Positions 1-6,461 of a stretch of DNA of 9,909 bases are shown one piece after another; position 1 is the first letter of the stretch; each line of letters begins with the position of its first letter. This stretch comes from Acidobacteriota bacterium (GTDB taxonomy: Bacteria; Acidobacteriota; Terriglobia; Terriglobales; Acidobacteriaceae), in contig QIAR01000125.1 of assembly GCA_003225595.1 (NCBI GenBank), forward strand, positions 1 through 9,909, written 5' to 3'. The position numbers and the translations under genes were made by a program. The notes below the pieces were generated by a model that made no database searches, was not told the DNA's origin, and saw only the letters and a list, made by a program, of their open reading frames with translations.

Positions 1-944
1 CAGGCCACATCGAGTTCGATCACGTCTGGTTCGCGTACCGAAATATCCCAATCGATACCGGAGATGGACACAAGGAAATAGGCGGTCCGCCAAGCTTAGG
101 AATAGATGGTACCGGAACCGCCGACTCACGGAGTCGGCCCGGACGAGCGGGGGCGCCTGTCCCCGCATGGCCGTTGCCGGCCAAAGGCGCTCGGGCCACA
201 CCGACGGTCGAGCCTGACTGGGTGCTTCGCGATGTGAGTTTCACCATTAGTCCCGGTGAAACAGTGGCCATCGTGGGCCATACCGGCGCGGGCAAGACAA
301 CGATGATCTCTCTGCTGCTGCGCTTCTATGATGTGCAGAAGGGCGCGATCAGAATCGACGGCGTGGATATAAAGGACATCGACCTGATTGATTTACGCCG
401 CCGTTTCGGTGTCGTGCTGCAGGATCCATTCCTCTTCAGTGGAACAATCGGAGGCAATATACGGCTGGGCACGGAGTGGATTCAGAACCAGGATGTGGAG
501 CGCGCCGCCGAAGAAGTCAATCTCGCCGACTTTATCCGTACTATGCCTCGCGGTTTCAACGAAGAAGTGCGCGAGCGGGGCAGCACGCTATCAACCGGTC
601 AGAAACAACTCATCTCGTTTGCCCGTGCCCTGGCGCATGAGCCGAAGATCCTGGTTCTCGACGAAGCCACTTCGAGCGTGGATACCGAAACTGAGTTCCG
701 GGTGCGCGACGCGCTTTCACGCATGGTCGAAGGCCGCACGTCGCTGATTATCGCCCACCGCCTTTCTACCGTGCAGCGCGCGGACAAGATCATCGTCATG
801 CACAAAGGCCAGCTTCGCGAGATGGGCACGCACCAGCAACTGCTAGCGAACCGTGGGATTTATTGGAAGTTGTATCAACTGCAATACAAAGATCAGGAAG
901 TTACCGCGGCACGCCCAGAAGTCACCGCCAGCGCCGATGATTAG
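1..944 (+). CDS. ABC exporter (MsbA-like), C-terminal nucleotide-binding domain, 5' partial
   Basis: Open from the left edge (frame from base 3) to TAG at 942-944, giving 313 visible residues; the transmembrane half lies outside the window. The fragment hydrolyses ATP to drive export across the inner membrane. Visible motifs: an A-loop aromatic in FAY (Tyr12), Walker A GHTGAGKT (92-99), Q-loop Gln140 in LQDPFLFSGTI, signature LSTGQ (196-200, Thr in place of the usual Gly), Walker B LVLDE with catalytic Glu221, and H-loop His252 in IAHRLSTV. All residues needed for hydrolysis are present. The pattern is that of type IV half-transporters such as MsbA, LmrCD and YheHI. Oddity: 61 residues separate Tyr12 from VLRDVSF, where the family usually has under ten, so about 50 extra residues are inserted. 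lpxB follows 97 bases later, which makes a lipid A flippase role attractive but unproven. A TTG at 174 is not the real start, because domain homology continues upstream of it. Confidence 0.93.
   Translation, partial: GHIEFDHVWFAYRNIPIDTGDGHKEIGGPPSLGIDGTGTADSRSRPGRAGAPVPAWPLPAKGARATPTVEPDWVLRDVSFTISPGETVAIVGHTGAGKTTMISLLLRFYDVQKGAIRIDGVDIKDIDLIDLRRRFGVVLQDPFLFSGTIGGNIRLGTEWIQNQDVERAAEEVNLADFIRTMPRGFNEEVRERGSTLSTGQKQLISFARALAHEPKILVLDEATSSVDTETEFRVRDALSRMVEGRTSLIIAHRLSTVQRADKIIVMHKGQLREMGTHQQLLANRGIYWKLYQLQYKDQEVTAARPEVTASADD
120..138. repeat. Perfect 8-bp inverted repeat inside the ABC gene insertion
   Basis: GCCGACTC (120-127), spacer ACG, GAGTCGGC (131-138): a perfect 8-bp stem with a 3-base loop. 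It lies wholly within the stretch coding for the extra residues between the A-loop and the first core strand of the ABC ATPase. A second short stem, GCGGGG/CCCCGC, lies at about 147-166. Two adjacent hairpins confined to the inserted segment suggest that the DNA structure, not the peptide, is what is conserved. Confidence 0.6.
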
Positions 945-994
945 TGCGCTCGTCGAAAGAGCGTGACGGGAATTTGGGACCTCAGGGGCTGCCT

Positions 995-1032
995 TTACTC
1001 CGTGAGCGATCAAAACGGCCCTTACTCCGTGA
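995..1032. repeat. 11-bp direct repeat TTACTCCGTGA upstream of lpxB
   Basis: TTACTCCGTGA occurs at 995-1005 and again at 1022-1032, 27 bases apart, in the 97-base gap between the ABC gene and lpxB. The second copy ends 9 bases before the lpxB ATG. The copies could be a small tandem duplication or paired protein-binding sites. No clear Shine-Dalgarno or -10/-35 pair is seen in this gap, so how lpxB is expressed (read-through or its own promoter) is unresolved. Confidence 0.5.
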
Positions 1033-1041
1033 CCCTTTAGA

Positions 1042-2217
1042 ATGTCTCCCGTGCGAATTCTCATCTCCGCCGGGGAAGCTTCGGGAGAAATGTATGGCGC
1101 GCAGCTTATCGAGGCTCTGCTCCGCCGCAGCCCGTCGCTGGAATTTTTTGGTGTCGGTGGCGAGCGCATGCGCGCCGTTGGATGCGACACGGTGGTCGAC
1201 GCCAAGAAGCTCGCCGTCGTCGGCATTACCGAGATTCTCAGCCATGTTCGCGAGATCTACGGCCTCTTTCATCGCCTGATCGCTGAAGCTGACCGCCGCC
1301 GCCCTAATTTGGCCATCGTCATCGACTCGCCCGCTTTCAACTGGCGGGTCGCCCGGCAGATGCACAAACGGGGTATTCCCGTCGTCTATTACGTTTGCCC
1401 ACAGTTTTGGGCGTGGCGCCAGACGCGGGTTAGACTCCTGCGCAAATATGTCACAAAGGCGCTGGTCATCTTTCCCTTTGAAGAAAAGTTCTATCGAGAC
1501 CGCGGCGTAGATGCCACGTTCGTCGGCCATCCCCTCGCAGAGGTCCCGCACCCGGCCATCGAACGTGCCGATTATGCCGTCCAATACAAGCTCGACCCAG
1601 AAAAACATTGGATCACGCTCATGCCGGGCAGCCGGGTGAAAGAAGTTCGCATGAACTTGCCTATCATGCTGGAAGCTGCGGCCCAGCTTGACCGAGCGTT
1701 CGAATTCCTGTTGCCGATTGCGCCCACCCTGGAGCGCCATTGGTTGGAAGGCCTGGTGGGAAGGCAAGCAATCACGTTCGTCCCCGAGGCCCTCCCCGCC
1801 CTCTGGCATTCTCGCGCTGGAATCATTGCCAGCGGCACGGCCACAATCGAGGCAGCCGCAATGTCGACCCCATTCGTCATGGTCTATCGCGTTTCGCCAT
1901 TGACCTACATTATGGGGAAGCCGCGAGTGAAAGTTCGCCATTTCGCGATGGTCAATTTGATTGCCGGCGAAGAAGTTGTTTCGGAACTGGTGCAGCGCCA
2001 GTTCACTGCCAACAATGTCGTGATGCGACTCAACGAGATTATTCCGGACGGACCGCGGAGGGACAGAATGCTCGAGGGCCTAGCCCGCGTTAAAGCCAGC
2101 CTTCGTTCACTGGACGCTACCGATGCTCGGCATGCTGCGGAGCGTGCTGCGGAGGCCGTGTTGGAATTACTACACAGTAAGAACCGCAATGAGTGCGGTG
2201 GTATGCCGCTGCATTAG
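1042..2217 (+). CDS. lpxB: Lipid-A-disaccharide synthase
   Basis: Encodes 391 residues, close to the usual LpxB length of about 380. The enzyme (glycosyltransferase family GT19, EC 2.4.1.182) joins UDP-2,3-diacylglucosamine and lipid X into the lipid A disaccharide at the inner face of the inner membrane. Recognisable family segments: SAGEASGEMYGA near the N-terminus (9-20), IDSPAFN (94-100), YYVCPQFWAWR (116-126), FPFEEKFY (144-151), FVGHPL (160-165), MPGSR (194-198), ASGTATIE (263-270), and VNLIAGEEVVSELVQ (304-318) in the nucleotide-sugar-binding C-terminal half. The ATG at 1042 is chosen because the LpxB alignment begins directly there (VRILISAGEASGE); no strong ribosome-binding site precedes it. 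It lies downstream of an MsbA-like exporter fragment on the same strand, consistent with a lipid A assembly and export neighbourhood. The gene implies an organism that makes lipid A or a related outer-membrane glycolipid. The last dozen or so residues are variable. Confidence 0.95.
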   Translation: MSPVRILISAGEASGEMYGAQLIEALLRRSPSLEFFGVGGERMRAVGCDTVVDAKKLAVVGITEILSHVREIYGLFHRLIAEADRRRPNLAIVIDSPAFNWRVARQMHKRGIPVVYYVCPQFWAWRQTRVRLLRKYVTKALVIFPFEEKFYRDRGVDATFVGHPLAEVPHPAIERADYAVQYKLDPEKHWITLMPGSRVKEVRMNLPIMLEAAAQLDRAFEFLLPIAPTLERHWLEGLVGRQAITFVPEALPALWHSRAGIIASGTATIEAAAMSTPFVMVYRVSPLTYIMGKPRVKVRHFAMVNLIAGEEVVSELVQRQFTANNVVMRLNEIIPDGPRRDRMLEGLARVKASLRSLDATDARHAAERAAEAVLELLHSKNRNECGGMPLH

Positions 2218-2235
2218 GCCGTCCGGTGGGCGGCC

Positions 2236-2263
2236 ACAGCCGAGGGCGGCTGTCCCTACGTGG
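2236..2263. repeat. Hairpin repeat element after lpxB
   Basis: ACAGCCG (2236-2242), loop AGGG, CGGCTGT (2247-2253): a perfect 7-bp stem with a 4-base loop, 19 bases after the lpxB stop. The 20 bases 2244-2263 match 151-170 inside the ABC gene at 16 of 20 positions. There is no run of T after the stem, so it is not a typical intrinsic terminator. It fits a dispersed intergenic palindromic element better. Confidence 0.5.
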
Positions 2264-2320
2264 TTGGCTGCTTGATCCGCGCCGAAGCCGAGCAAAGCTG
2301 ATGCACACCCTGGTTGGAAT

Positions 2321-2335
2321 CGCCGACAACCGGCG
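2321..2335. repeat. Short inverted repeat in the lpxB to M1-like gap
   Basis: CGCCG, spacer ACAAC, CGGCG: a 5-bp stem about 90 bases before the M1-like start codon. The gap 2218-2426 otherwise holds the hairpin element after lpxB and, near its 3' end, the ribosome-binding site. I could not identify a convincing promoter pair. The stem is short enough to be chance in GC-rich DNA. Confidence 0.25.
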
Positions 2336-2411
2336 GATTCGCGCGTAAACCTTGTGCCGCCAGCATCTTTTGGGTCACAATCTTCATCATACGGATTAGC
2401 CGTACTTTTCC

Positions 2412-2417
2412 AGGAGA
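2412..2417 (+). promoter_or_regulatory. Ribosome-binding site of the M1-like gene
   Basis: AGGAGA, a strong Shine-Dalgarno match, 9 bases before the ATG at 2427. It supports that start, and the encoded N-terminus is then a normal signal peptide. Confidence 0.75.
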
Positions 2418-2426
2418 TCCCGTTTC

Positions 2427-4442
2427 ATGTCTTTAGAAGCTCGTCCTGGGCGTCGGGCCCTGAAGCTGTACCTTGTCTTTGTCCTTCTACTTCTGGGCGC
2501 CGTCTCGTTGCCCGCATGGGCTGCGGAAAAGATGCGCTTCCGTGTGGACGATTATCAGATCGAGGCGGAACTCAACCCGCACGCTCACAAGCTCACCGCC
2601 CGCGCCAAGGTGAAGTTCACCGCTCTCGAAGACCTTACCCTCGCCAGCTTCGAACTCAACAATGGGTTACGGGTCACCAAAGTACTCGACGCCAATAACA
2701 AGCCGCTTTCCGCTGAGCGTGTCACGCAGGATTCCAGCGTGCGCGTGCCTCTGCCCAGCGGCTTAACCAAAAACTCCAGCACCACGCTGACTTTTGATTA
2801 CCAGGGCGTGCTGGAATCAGCCGATGAAAGCCCGGTACAAGGCCTGAAGCTGGCCTACATCGGTGACGACACCAGTTACCTGCTGTACGCGGGCCGTTGG
2901 TTTCCGGTGAATGCCTATGGCGTCAACCGATTCACAGCCACGATCAGCGTGGCTGTGCCCGTCCACATGGTGGTTATTGGGAGCGGGGGTGAGGCGGTGG
3001 GCGCCACGCCGGTGAGAAAAACTGCTGCTCCGCCTTCGGGAAAGACCTATACGTTCGCATGGAGCAAACCCAGTTTCCCCGGCACCATCATCGCGGGCAC
3101 CTTCCAGGAGTTCAAAAGCGACGAGGCCGGCTTGGACCTGCACGTTTTTTTCAAGCCGGTACATCAGGCGATGGGCGCTGAATACACCTCCACGGCGATC
3201 AAAGAGTTCACGTACTTCGTGACTCTTTATGGCTCCGCTCCTTCCACGACTTTGAAAATCGTTGAGATTCCCGACGATACCGTACCCGCTGCCTGGGCGC
3301 CGGAAATTGCCGCTATTTCTAGCCATGCGATCACTCAGAAAACCAACTATCGCCTGCTGGCCAACACGATTGCGCACCAGTGGTGGGGTGTTTCGGTAAG
3401 CCCGGCCTCGCGGGATGACTGGTGGTTGAACGACGGCTTTGCTCGCTATTCAGAGGCCCGGTACGTAGAGAACGCCGCGGGGGAGGCCGGTCTGGAGGAA
3501 GTAGTTAAGGATATGTCGGTCGGCGCTCTAGCCTACGACACGGTGCCGCTCTCCGGGGTTGGCAAGCTCGATGTTTTTTCGCCCGAGTTCCAGTCGCTGG
3601 TGACCGATAAGGGCGCCATGATCCTGCACATGCTTCGTTGGGTGCTGGGGGATCAAAAATACGATCAGACCATGCGCACTTTAAGCAGCCAGTACGCGGG
3701 CAAACCAGCCACTCTGGACGATTTCCGCGCGATCGCCGAAAAGAATTATGGCAACAAGCTCACCTGGTTCTTCTCCCAGTGGCTGGATTCGACTGGAGCG
3801 CCCGAATTCAAGACCAAGTACACCGTCTACCGACTGGGCAGCAACAAGGGATTCCGGGTTGTGGGCGAGATCTCACAAGACCTCGACCTGTTCCGCATGC
3901 CGGTGGAATTGAAGATTGATACCGACGGCAAAACTGAAGACAAGCGCGTCGAAGTCGTCGGCACAAATTCACCTTTCACGGTGGAGACCTTCGGAAAGCC
4001 CCGCCGCATTGCAGTGGATCCCGGGGATCGAGTGCTCAAGAATTCCAGCGACGTCAAGTTGCGCTCCTCTATCATGCGCGGACAAGGCCTGGTGCAGCAG
4101 GGAGACTTGGCTGGCGCTCTTTCGGAATACAACAAAGCGCTTGAAGTTAACAAGAACAGTTCTCTGGCCCATTACCGCGTCGCCGAGGTGTTCTTCCAGC
4201 AACGCAACTATCAGGCCGCTGCCAATGCTTACCGCGAGGCGCTTAACGGGGACGGCGAACCGCGCTGGACCGAAGTGTGGAGCCACATTCAGCTCGGCAA
4301 GATTTTCGACATCACCGGACAGCGGGAGCGCGCGACCAACGAATATCGGCAGGCCATCCAGACCAACGACAACACCCAGGGTGCGATGGACGAAGCCCGC
4401 AAATATCTACAGAAACCTTACGAGCGGGAGAAGAACGGCTAG
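2427..4442 (+). CDS. Secreted M1 aminopeptidase-like protein, catalytic site lost, with C-terminal TPRs
   Basis: Encodes 671 residues. Residues 1-32 are a Sec-type signal peptide (RR at 9-10, hydrophobic core 14-28, likely cleavage after AWA). The next ~500 residues follow the M1 (gluzincin) plan, but key sites are changed. The HExxH zinc motif reads NTIAH (313-317), so the first His ligand and the catalytic Glu are absent. The third ligand, exactly 19 residues after the second His, is Asp336 (LNDGFA for LNEGFA). The transition-state Tyr before KGA is Thr393. The substrate-binding GAMEN loop aligns with AAWAP (288-292). Supporting M1 landmarks are intact: HQWWG, DWWLN, DKGAMILHMLR, and FFSQWL. 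Residues about 549-650 form three TPR-like helical pairs. The likely role is a periplasmic or outer-membrane binding or scaffold protein rather than a peptidase. Nothing suggests a pseudogene: the frame is intact and the ribosome-binding site is strong. The fold call is firm; loss of activity is inferred from residues. Confidence 0.85.
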   Translation: MSLEARPGRRALKLYLVFVLLLLGAVSLPAWAAEKMRFRVDDYQIEAELNPHAHKLTARAKVKFTALEDLTLASFELNNGLRVTKVLDANNKPLSAERVTQDSSVRVPLPSGLTKNSSTTLTFDYQGVLESADESPVQGLKLAYIGDDTSYLLYAGRWFPVNAYGVNRFTATISVAVPVHMVVIGSGGEAVGATPVRKTAAPPSGKTYTFAWSKPSFPGTIIAGTFQEFKSDEAGLDLHVFFKPVHQAMGAEYTSTAIKEFTYFVTLYGSAPSTTLKIVEIPDDTVPAAWAPEIAAISSHAITQKTNYRLLANTIAHQWWGVSVSPASRDDWWLNDGFARYSEARYVENAAGEAGLEEVVKDMSVGALAYDTVPLSGVGKLDVFSPEFQSLVTDKGAMILHMLRWVLGDQKYDQTMRTLSSQYAGKPATLDDFRAIAEKNYGNKLTWFFSQWLDSTGAPEFKTKYTVYRLGSNKGFRVVGEISQDLDLFRMPVELKIDTDGKTEDKRVEVVGTNSPFTVETFGKPRRIAVDPGDRVLKNSSDVKLRSSIMRGQGLVQQGDLAGALSEYNKALEVNKNSSLAHYRVAEVFFQQRNYQAAANAYREALNGDGEPRWTEVWSHIQLGKIFDITGQRERATNEYRQAIQTNDNTQGAMDEARKYLQKPYEREKNG

Positions 4443-4448
4443 GAACTA

Positions 4449-4493
4449 ATCGGTAGGTGGCAGCTCCCAGGTCGCAGGTTGCAGCCTGCCGAT
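4449..4493. repeat. Inverted repeat between convergent genes
   Basis: ATCGGTAGG (4449-4457) pairs with CCTGCCGAT (4485-4493) with one G-T wobble, around a 27-base loop. An alternative inner stem pairs GCAGG with CCTGC. It sits in the 72-base gap where the M1-like gene (+) and the cupin gene (-) converge, so it may help end transcription from both sides. There is no T-tract on either strand. Confidence 0.35.
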
Positions 4494-4514
4494 GGTTTGG
4501 CACGCCGAAGTCGA

Positions 4515-4829
4515 TTAGAGATTCCCGTTCACCGCATCCAGACTCACCACTGTCTCGTCACCTATCACTTCAGCACTATGCTCCGTGCCACGCGGCACTT
4601 CGACAGCATCTCCCGGGCCAAGCACAACGGATTTCCCGCCCATCGTGATCCGGAATTGTCCCGAGAGTACTGCGTCCATCTTGTCCACTTCGTGGGTGTG
4701 CGTAGCAAAGTATGTTCCCGGCGGATACACATACCGGCTCACTCGATAACCCAGACGCTCGAGCTTCTTCCGCAGCGTCGGCTCATTCAGCGGACCATCT
4801 TTTTCAGGATTCCAGTGTTCAATTTTCAT
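4515..4829 (-). CDS. Small single-domain cupin protein
   Basis: Encodes 104 residues from ATG at 4829, preceded by GAGG 5 bases upstream; a longer in-frame opening exists but overlaps the methyltransferase gene and adds non-cupin residues. The protein is one cupin barrel, nearly the whole length of the gene. First motif: PPGTYFATHTHEVDKMDAVLSG (36-57) gives the His-x-His pair (44, 46) and final Gly57, but Lys50 occupies the position usually held by the metal-binding Glu. Second motif: GDAVEVPRGTEH (73-84) matches G-x5-P-x-G-x2-H with His84. Three His ligands therefore remain, which may still bind a metal; Glu47 or Asp49 could substitute. It is likely cytoplasmic and lacks a signal peptide. 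It follows the MidA-type gene by 26 bases, suggesting co-transcription. The substrate is unknown; small cupins include isomerases, dioxygenases and ligand sensors. Confidence 0.85.
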   Translation of the reverse strand: MKIEHWNPEKDGPLNEPTLRKKLERLGYRVSRYVYPPGTYFATHTHEVDKMDAVLSGQFRITMGGKSVVLGPGDAVEVPRGTEHSAEVIGDETVVSLDAVNGNL

Positions 4830-4834
4830 GAATA

Positions 4835-4838
4835 CCTC
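4835..4838 (-). promoter_or_regulatory. Ribosome-binding site deciding the cupin start
   Basis: GAGG on the minus strand, 5 bases before the ATG at 4829. It favours the 104-residue product over a 168-residue reading that would begin inside the upstream methyltransferase gene. Confidence 0.5.
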
Positions 4839-4855
4839 GACGACATTGCAAGGTG

Positions 4856-6052
4856 CTAGGGCTGAGCTTTGGTAAAACTCATGCCGGCCAATTTCGCGAC
4901 CATCGCCTCGTCCACTCCCTTGCTGGCCAACAGCACGTGGAAGCTCTCGCCCATTCCGGCAGGCGTGACAAGATGCTTGAGCTGCAAGGCAACTTTGGCT
5001 CGCTCCTGTGGCAGGCGGCATTCTTCAAACGCATCGGCGAACTGATTTGTTTCACCGATCCCCATAAGGAACTGTGATTGCGTAAGCAGCTTTTGTACCT
5101 GCATTCCGTTTCGCTCGGCCACTGCAGACAGCGCGGTGAAGTTTACGTGCGCGGTGATGTCCTGCTCACCCGGAGCTTCGTACGGATCGGCACTCACTGA
5201 ATGCTGACGAAATGCCGTAATGGTGCCGCGATGGCGGCCAGCTAGCTGCTCATCCCGCGTGTAGCCATAATCGATGAGGAGTATGAATCCGCGGTTTGCT
5301 GCTTTGGTGATGCGAGACATATATTGCTGCGCGATGAGCGGCGCTTCGACACGCTCGCCTTGATCGGGATGGATGCTGTAGCGGTCGAGAAATTCAACTT
5401 CTTGCCTGGATGCGGGAGCCCAAGTCTCGACGAAGTGGCCATGGTACGCATCGATTCGAAGTTCACCCTCCGAGCTGATCACCTCGAAAGGCAGCGCATC
5501 GAAGAATTCGTTAGCGAAGATGAGGACAGGAACGGATGTGGGTTTACCATCAGCATGCACATCGCCACCCTCCTCGGAATGGTTACCCCGAAGAGCAGAC
5601 ACATAATTTCCGAGGTCTTCATCGGGCGGGCAAAGCCATGCCTTACCTGCTTCAACGTATTCGCTAAGAGTGCGTTCGAGACGTTGCTGGAGTGCGGGCG
5701 AGCTTTCGACCAGCGCATAATGCAGAGCGTCGAAGAATTCCGGGAATTTCTTTCTCGACCAGTGGAGCACGTCTTGCGCAAACAGGCCGCGTCCCGGCCC
5801 AAACTCCAGAAGCACAATCTTTTCCGGCGACCCAAGCACGCGCCACATCTCCTCAAACTGGCGTGCTAGTAGACGCCCAAACACGGCGTGCACGTCGCTC
5901 GAGGTGTAGAAGTCACCGGCCTTGCCAAATTGTTCTGCCTGGCGCGAATAATAGCCGAGTTCCGGATGGTAGAGACACATCTCCATGTAACGGGAGAACG
6001 GGATCGGTCCGCGCTCGCGGATTTCCTGTTCGATTTTTTCGCGCAGAATCAC
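4856..6052 (-). CDS. MidA/NDUFAF7-family SAM-dependent methyltransferase
   Basis: Encodes 398 residues from a GTG at 6052. The family (formerly DUF185, COG1565) includes mitochondrial NDUFAF7/MidA, which methylates an arginine of a complex I subunit; bacterial members are mostly uncharacterised. Diagnostic segments: PFSRYMEMCLYHPELGYY (18-35), GDFYTSSDVHAVFG (46-59), the SAM-binding motif I LEFGPGRG (82-89), the acidic strand-2 region ALVESSP (113-119), ANEFFDALPFEV (180-191), LIDYGY (259-264), and a QDITAHVNFTAL stretch (297-308) typical of the C-terminal part. No signal peptide or membrane segment is seen, so it is cytoplasmic. The start codon overlaps the stop of the upstream 100-residue gene (GTGA), a classic coupled arrangement, and the cupin gene follows. 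No respiratory complex I gene is in the window, so the target cannot be named from context. Confidence 0.92.
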   Translation of the reverse strand: MILREKIEQEIRERGPIPFSRYMEMCLYHPELGYYSRQAEQFGKAGDFYTSSDVHAVFGRLLARQFEEMWRVLGSPEKIVLLEFGPGRGLFAQDVLHWSRKKFPEFFDALHYALVESSPALQQRLERTLSEYVEAGKAWLCPPDEDLGNYVSALRGNHSEEGGDVHADGKPTSVPVLIFANEFFDALPFEVISSEGELRIDAYHGHFVETWAPASRQEVEFLDRYSIHPDQGERVEAPLIAQQYMSRITKAANRGFILLIDYGYTRDEQLAGRHRGTITAFRQHSVSADPYEAPGEQDITAHVNFTALSAVAERNGMQVQKLLTQSQFLMGIGETNQFADAFEECRLPQERAKVALQLKHLVTPAGMGESFHVLLASKGVDEAMVAKLAGMSFTKAQP

Positions 6053-6351
6053 AGGCCTTTTTGCCGGCGGTCCGCCAAGTCTTGAGGTGTACGGATGAAC
6101 ATTTCGACCAGGTAATCGTGCAAGCAGTCATAAAGCTGGCGCTGGAAAGTCCACTCAAATTGTGGATGGTCCAGATCGCGCGGGTGTAGATCGAAATAAT
6201 AGGTGTGCACCGGAATCGGCGAGTTCTTGAATTCGATAATAACTTCCACCCCCTCGCCCTTTTCGCGCGCTCCGAAGTTAAGCAGCGGATGTTCGTAGAG
6301 GCGGAGTTGCGCGAGGACTCGGTCGAGGCGGGGATTGCTGGGGCCGGACAC
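6049..6351 (-). CDS. Conserved-looking small protein of unknown function
   Basis: Encodes 100 residues from a GTG at 6351. I do not recognise the family. The sequence is mixed and globular, with no signal peptide and no membrane segment. It has a segment rich in aromatic and His residues in the middle (VHTYYFDLHPRDLDHPQFEW, about 48-67), followed by a probable amphipathic helix (TFQRQLYDCLHDYLVEMF) and a basic C-terminus (DRRQKGL). Its stop codon overlaps the GTG start of the MidA-type methyltransferase by 4 bases, implying translational coupling and suggesting a related job. It appears to be the first gene of a three-gene operon with that enzyme and the cupin. The start is uncertain because no strong ribosome-binding site precedes it. 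Real coding is supported by the coupled overlap and the lack of any competing gene. Confidence 0.75.
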   Translation of the reverse strand: MSGPSNPRLDRVLAQLRLYEHPLLNFGAREKGEGVEVIIEFKNSPIPVHTYYFDLHPRDLDHPQFEWTFQRQLYDCLHDYLVEMFIRTPQDLADRRQKGL

Positions 6352-6374
6352 GAGAAGATCTTAAAGCAGAATGG

Positions 6375-6380
6375 ATTGTA
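6375..6380 (-). promoter_or_regulatory. Possible -10 box for the 100-residue/methyltransferase/cupin operon
   Basis: TACAAT on the minus strand, 23 bases before the GTG at 6351, one base off the sigma-70 consensus. The hexamer 17 bases upstream (ATGTGT) is a poor -35, so this is a weak call. It lies in the 110-base gap between the permease operon end and this gene. Confidence 0.3.
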
Positions 6381-6461
6381 GTGCCCGTCCGAGCGCTACA
6401 CATGTTCCAACGCTTCGGGCGTGCGAGACCTATGGGACAGCAGCGTGACCCGGCCCCTGCA

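Noticed and set aside
174..944. ABC gene starting at the TTG at 174
   Set aside because: The frame is open to the left edge and encodes the canonical HIEFDHVWFAY start of the nucleotide-binding domain upstream, so the gene simply continues beyond the window.
982..1941. Long open frame (319 codons) on the minus strand opposite lpxB
   Set aside because: It is fully antisense to a clear lpxB, its translation is Arg/His/Gly-rich with no recognisable motif, and such openings are common opposite GC-rich genes.
2817..3377. Minus-strand open frame (186 codons) opposite the M1-like gene
   Set aside because: It is a shadow of the real gene with no motif and no upstream signals.
4515..5021. Longer 168-residue version of the cupin gene
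   Set aside because: The extra N-terminal residues overlap the methyltransferase gene, lack cupin character, and the ATG at 4829 has its own ribosome-binding site.
6066..6079. 14-base match GGCGGTCCGCCAAG, also at 81-94
   Set aside because: One 14-mer match between two coding segments is not far from chance in a 10-kb GC-rich window, and similarity fades immediately outside it.
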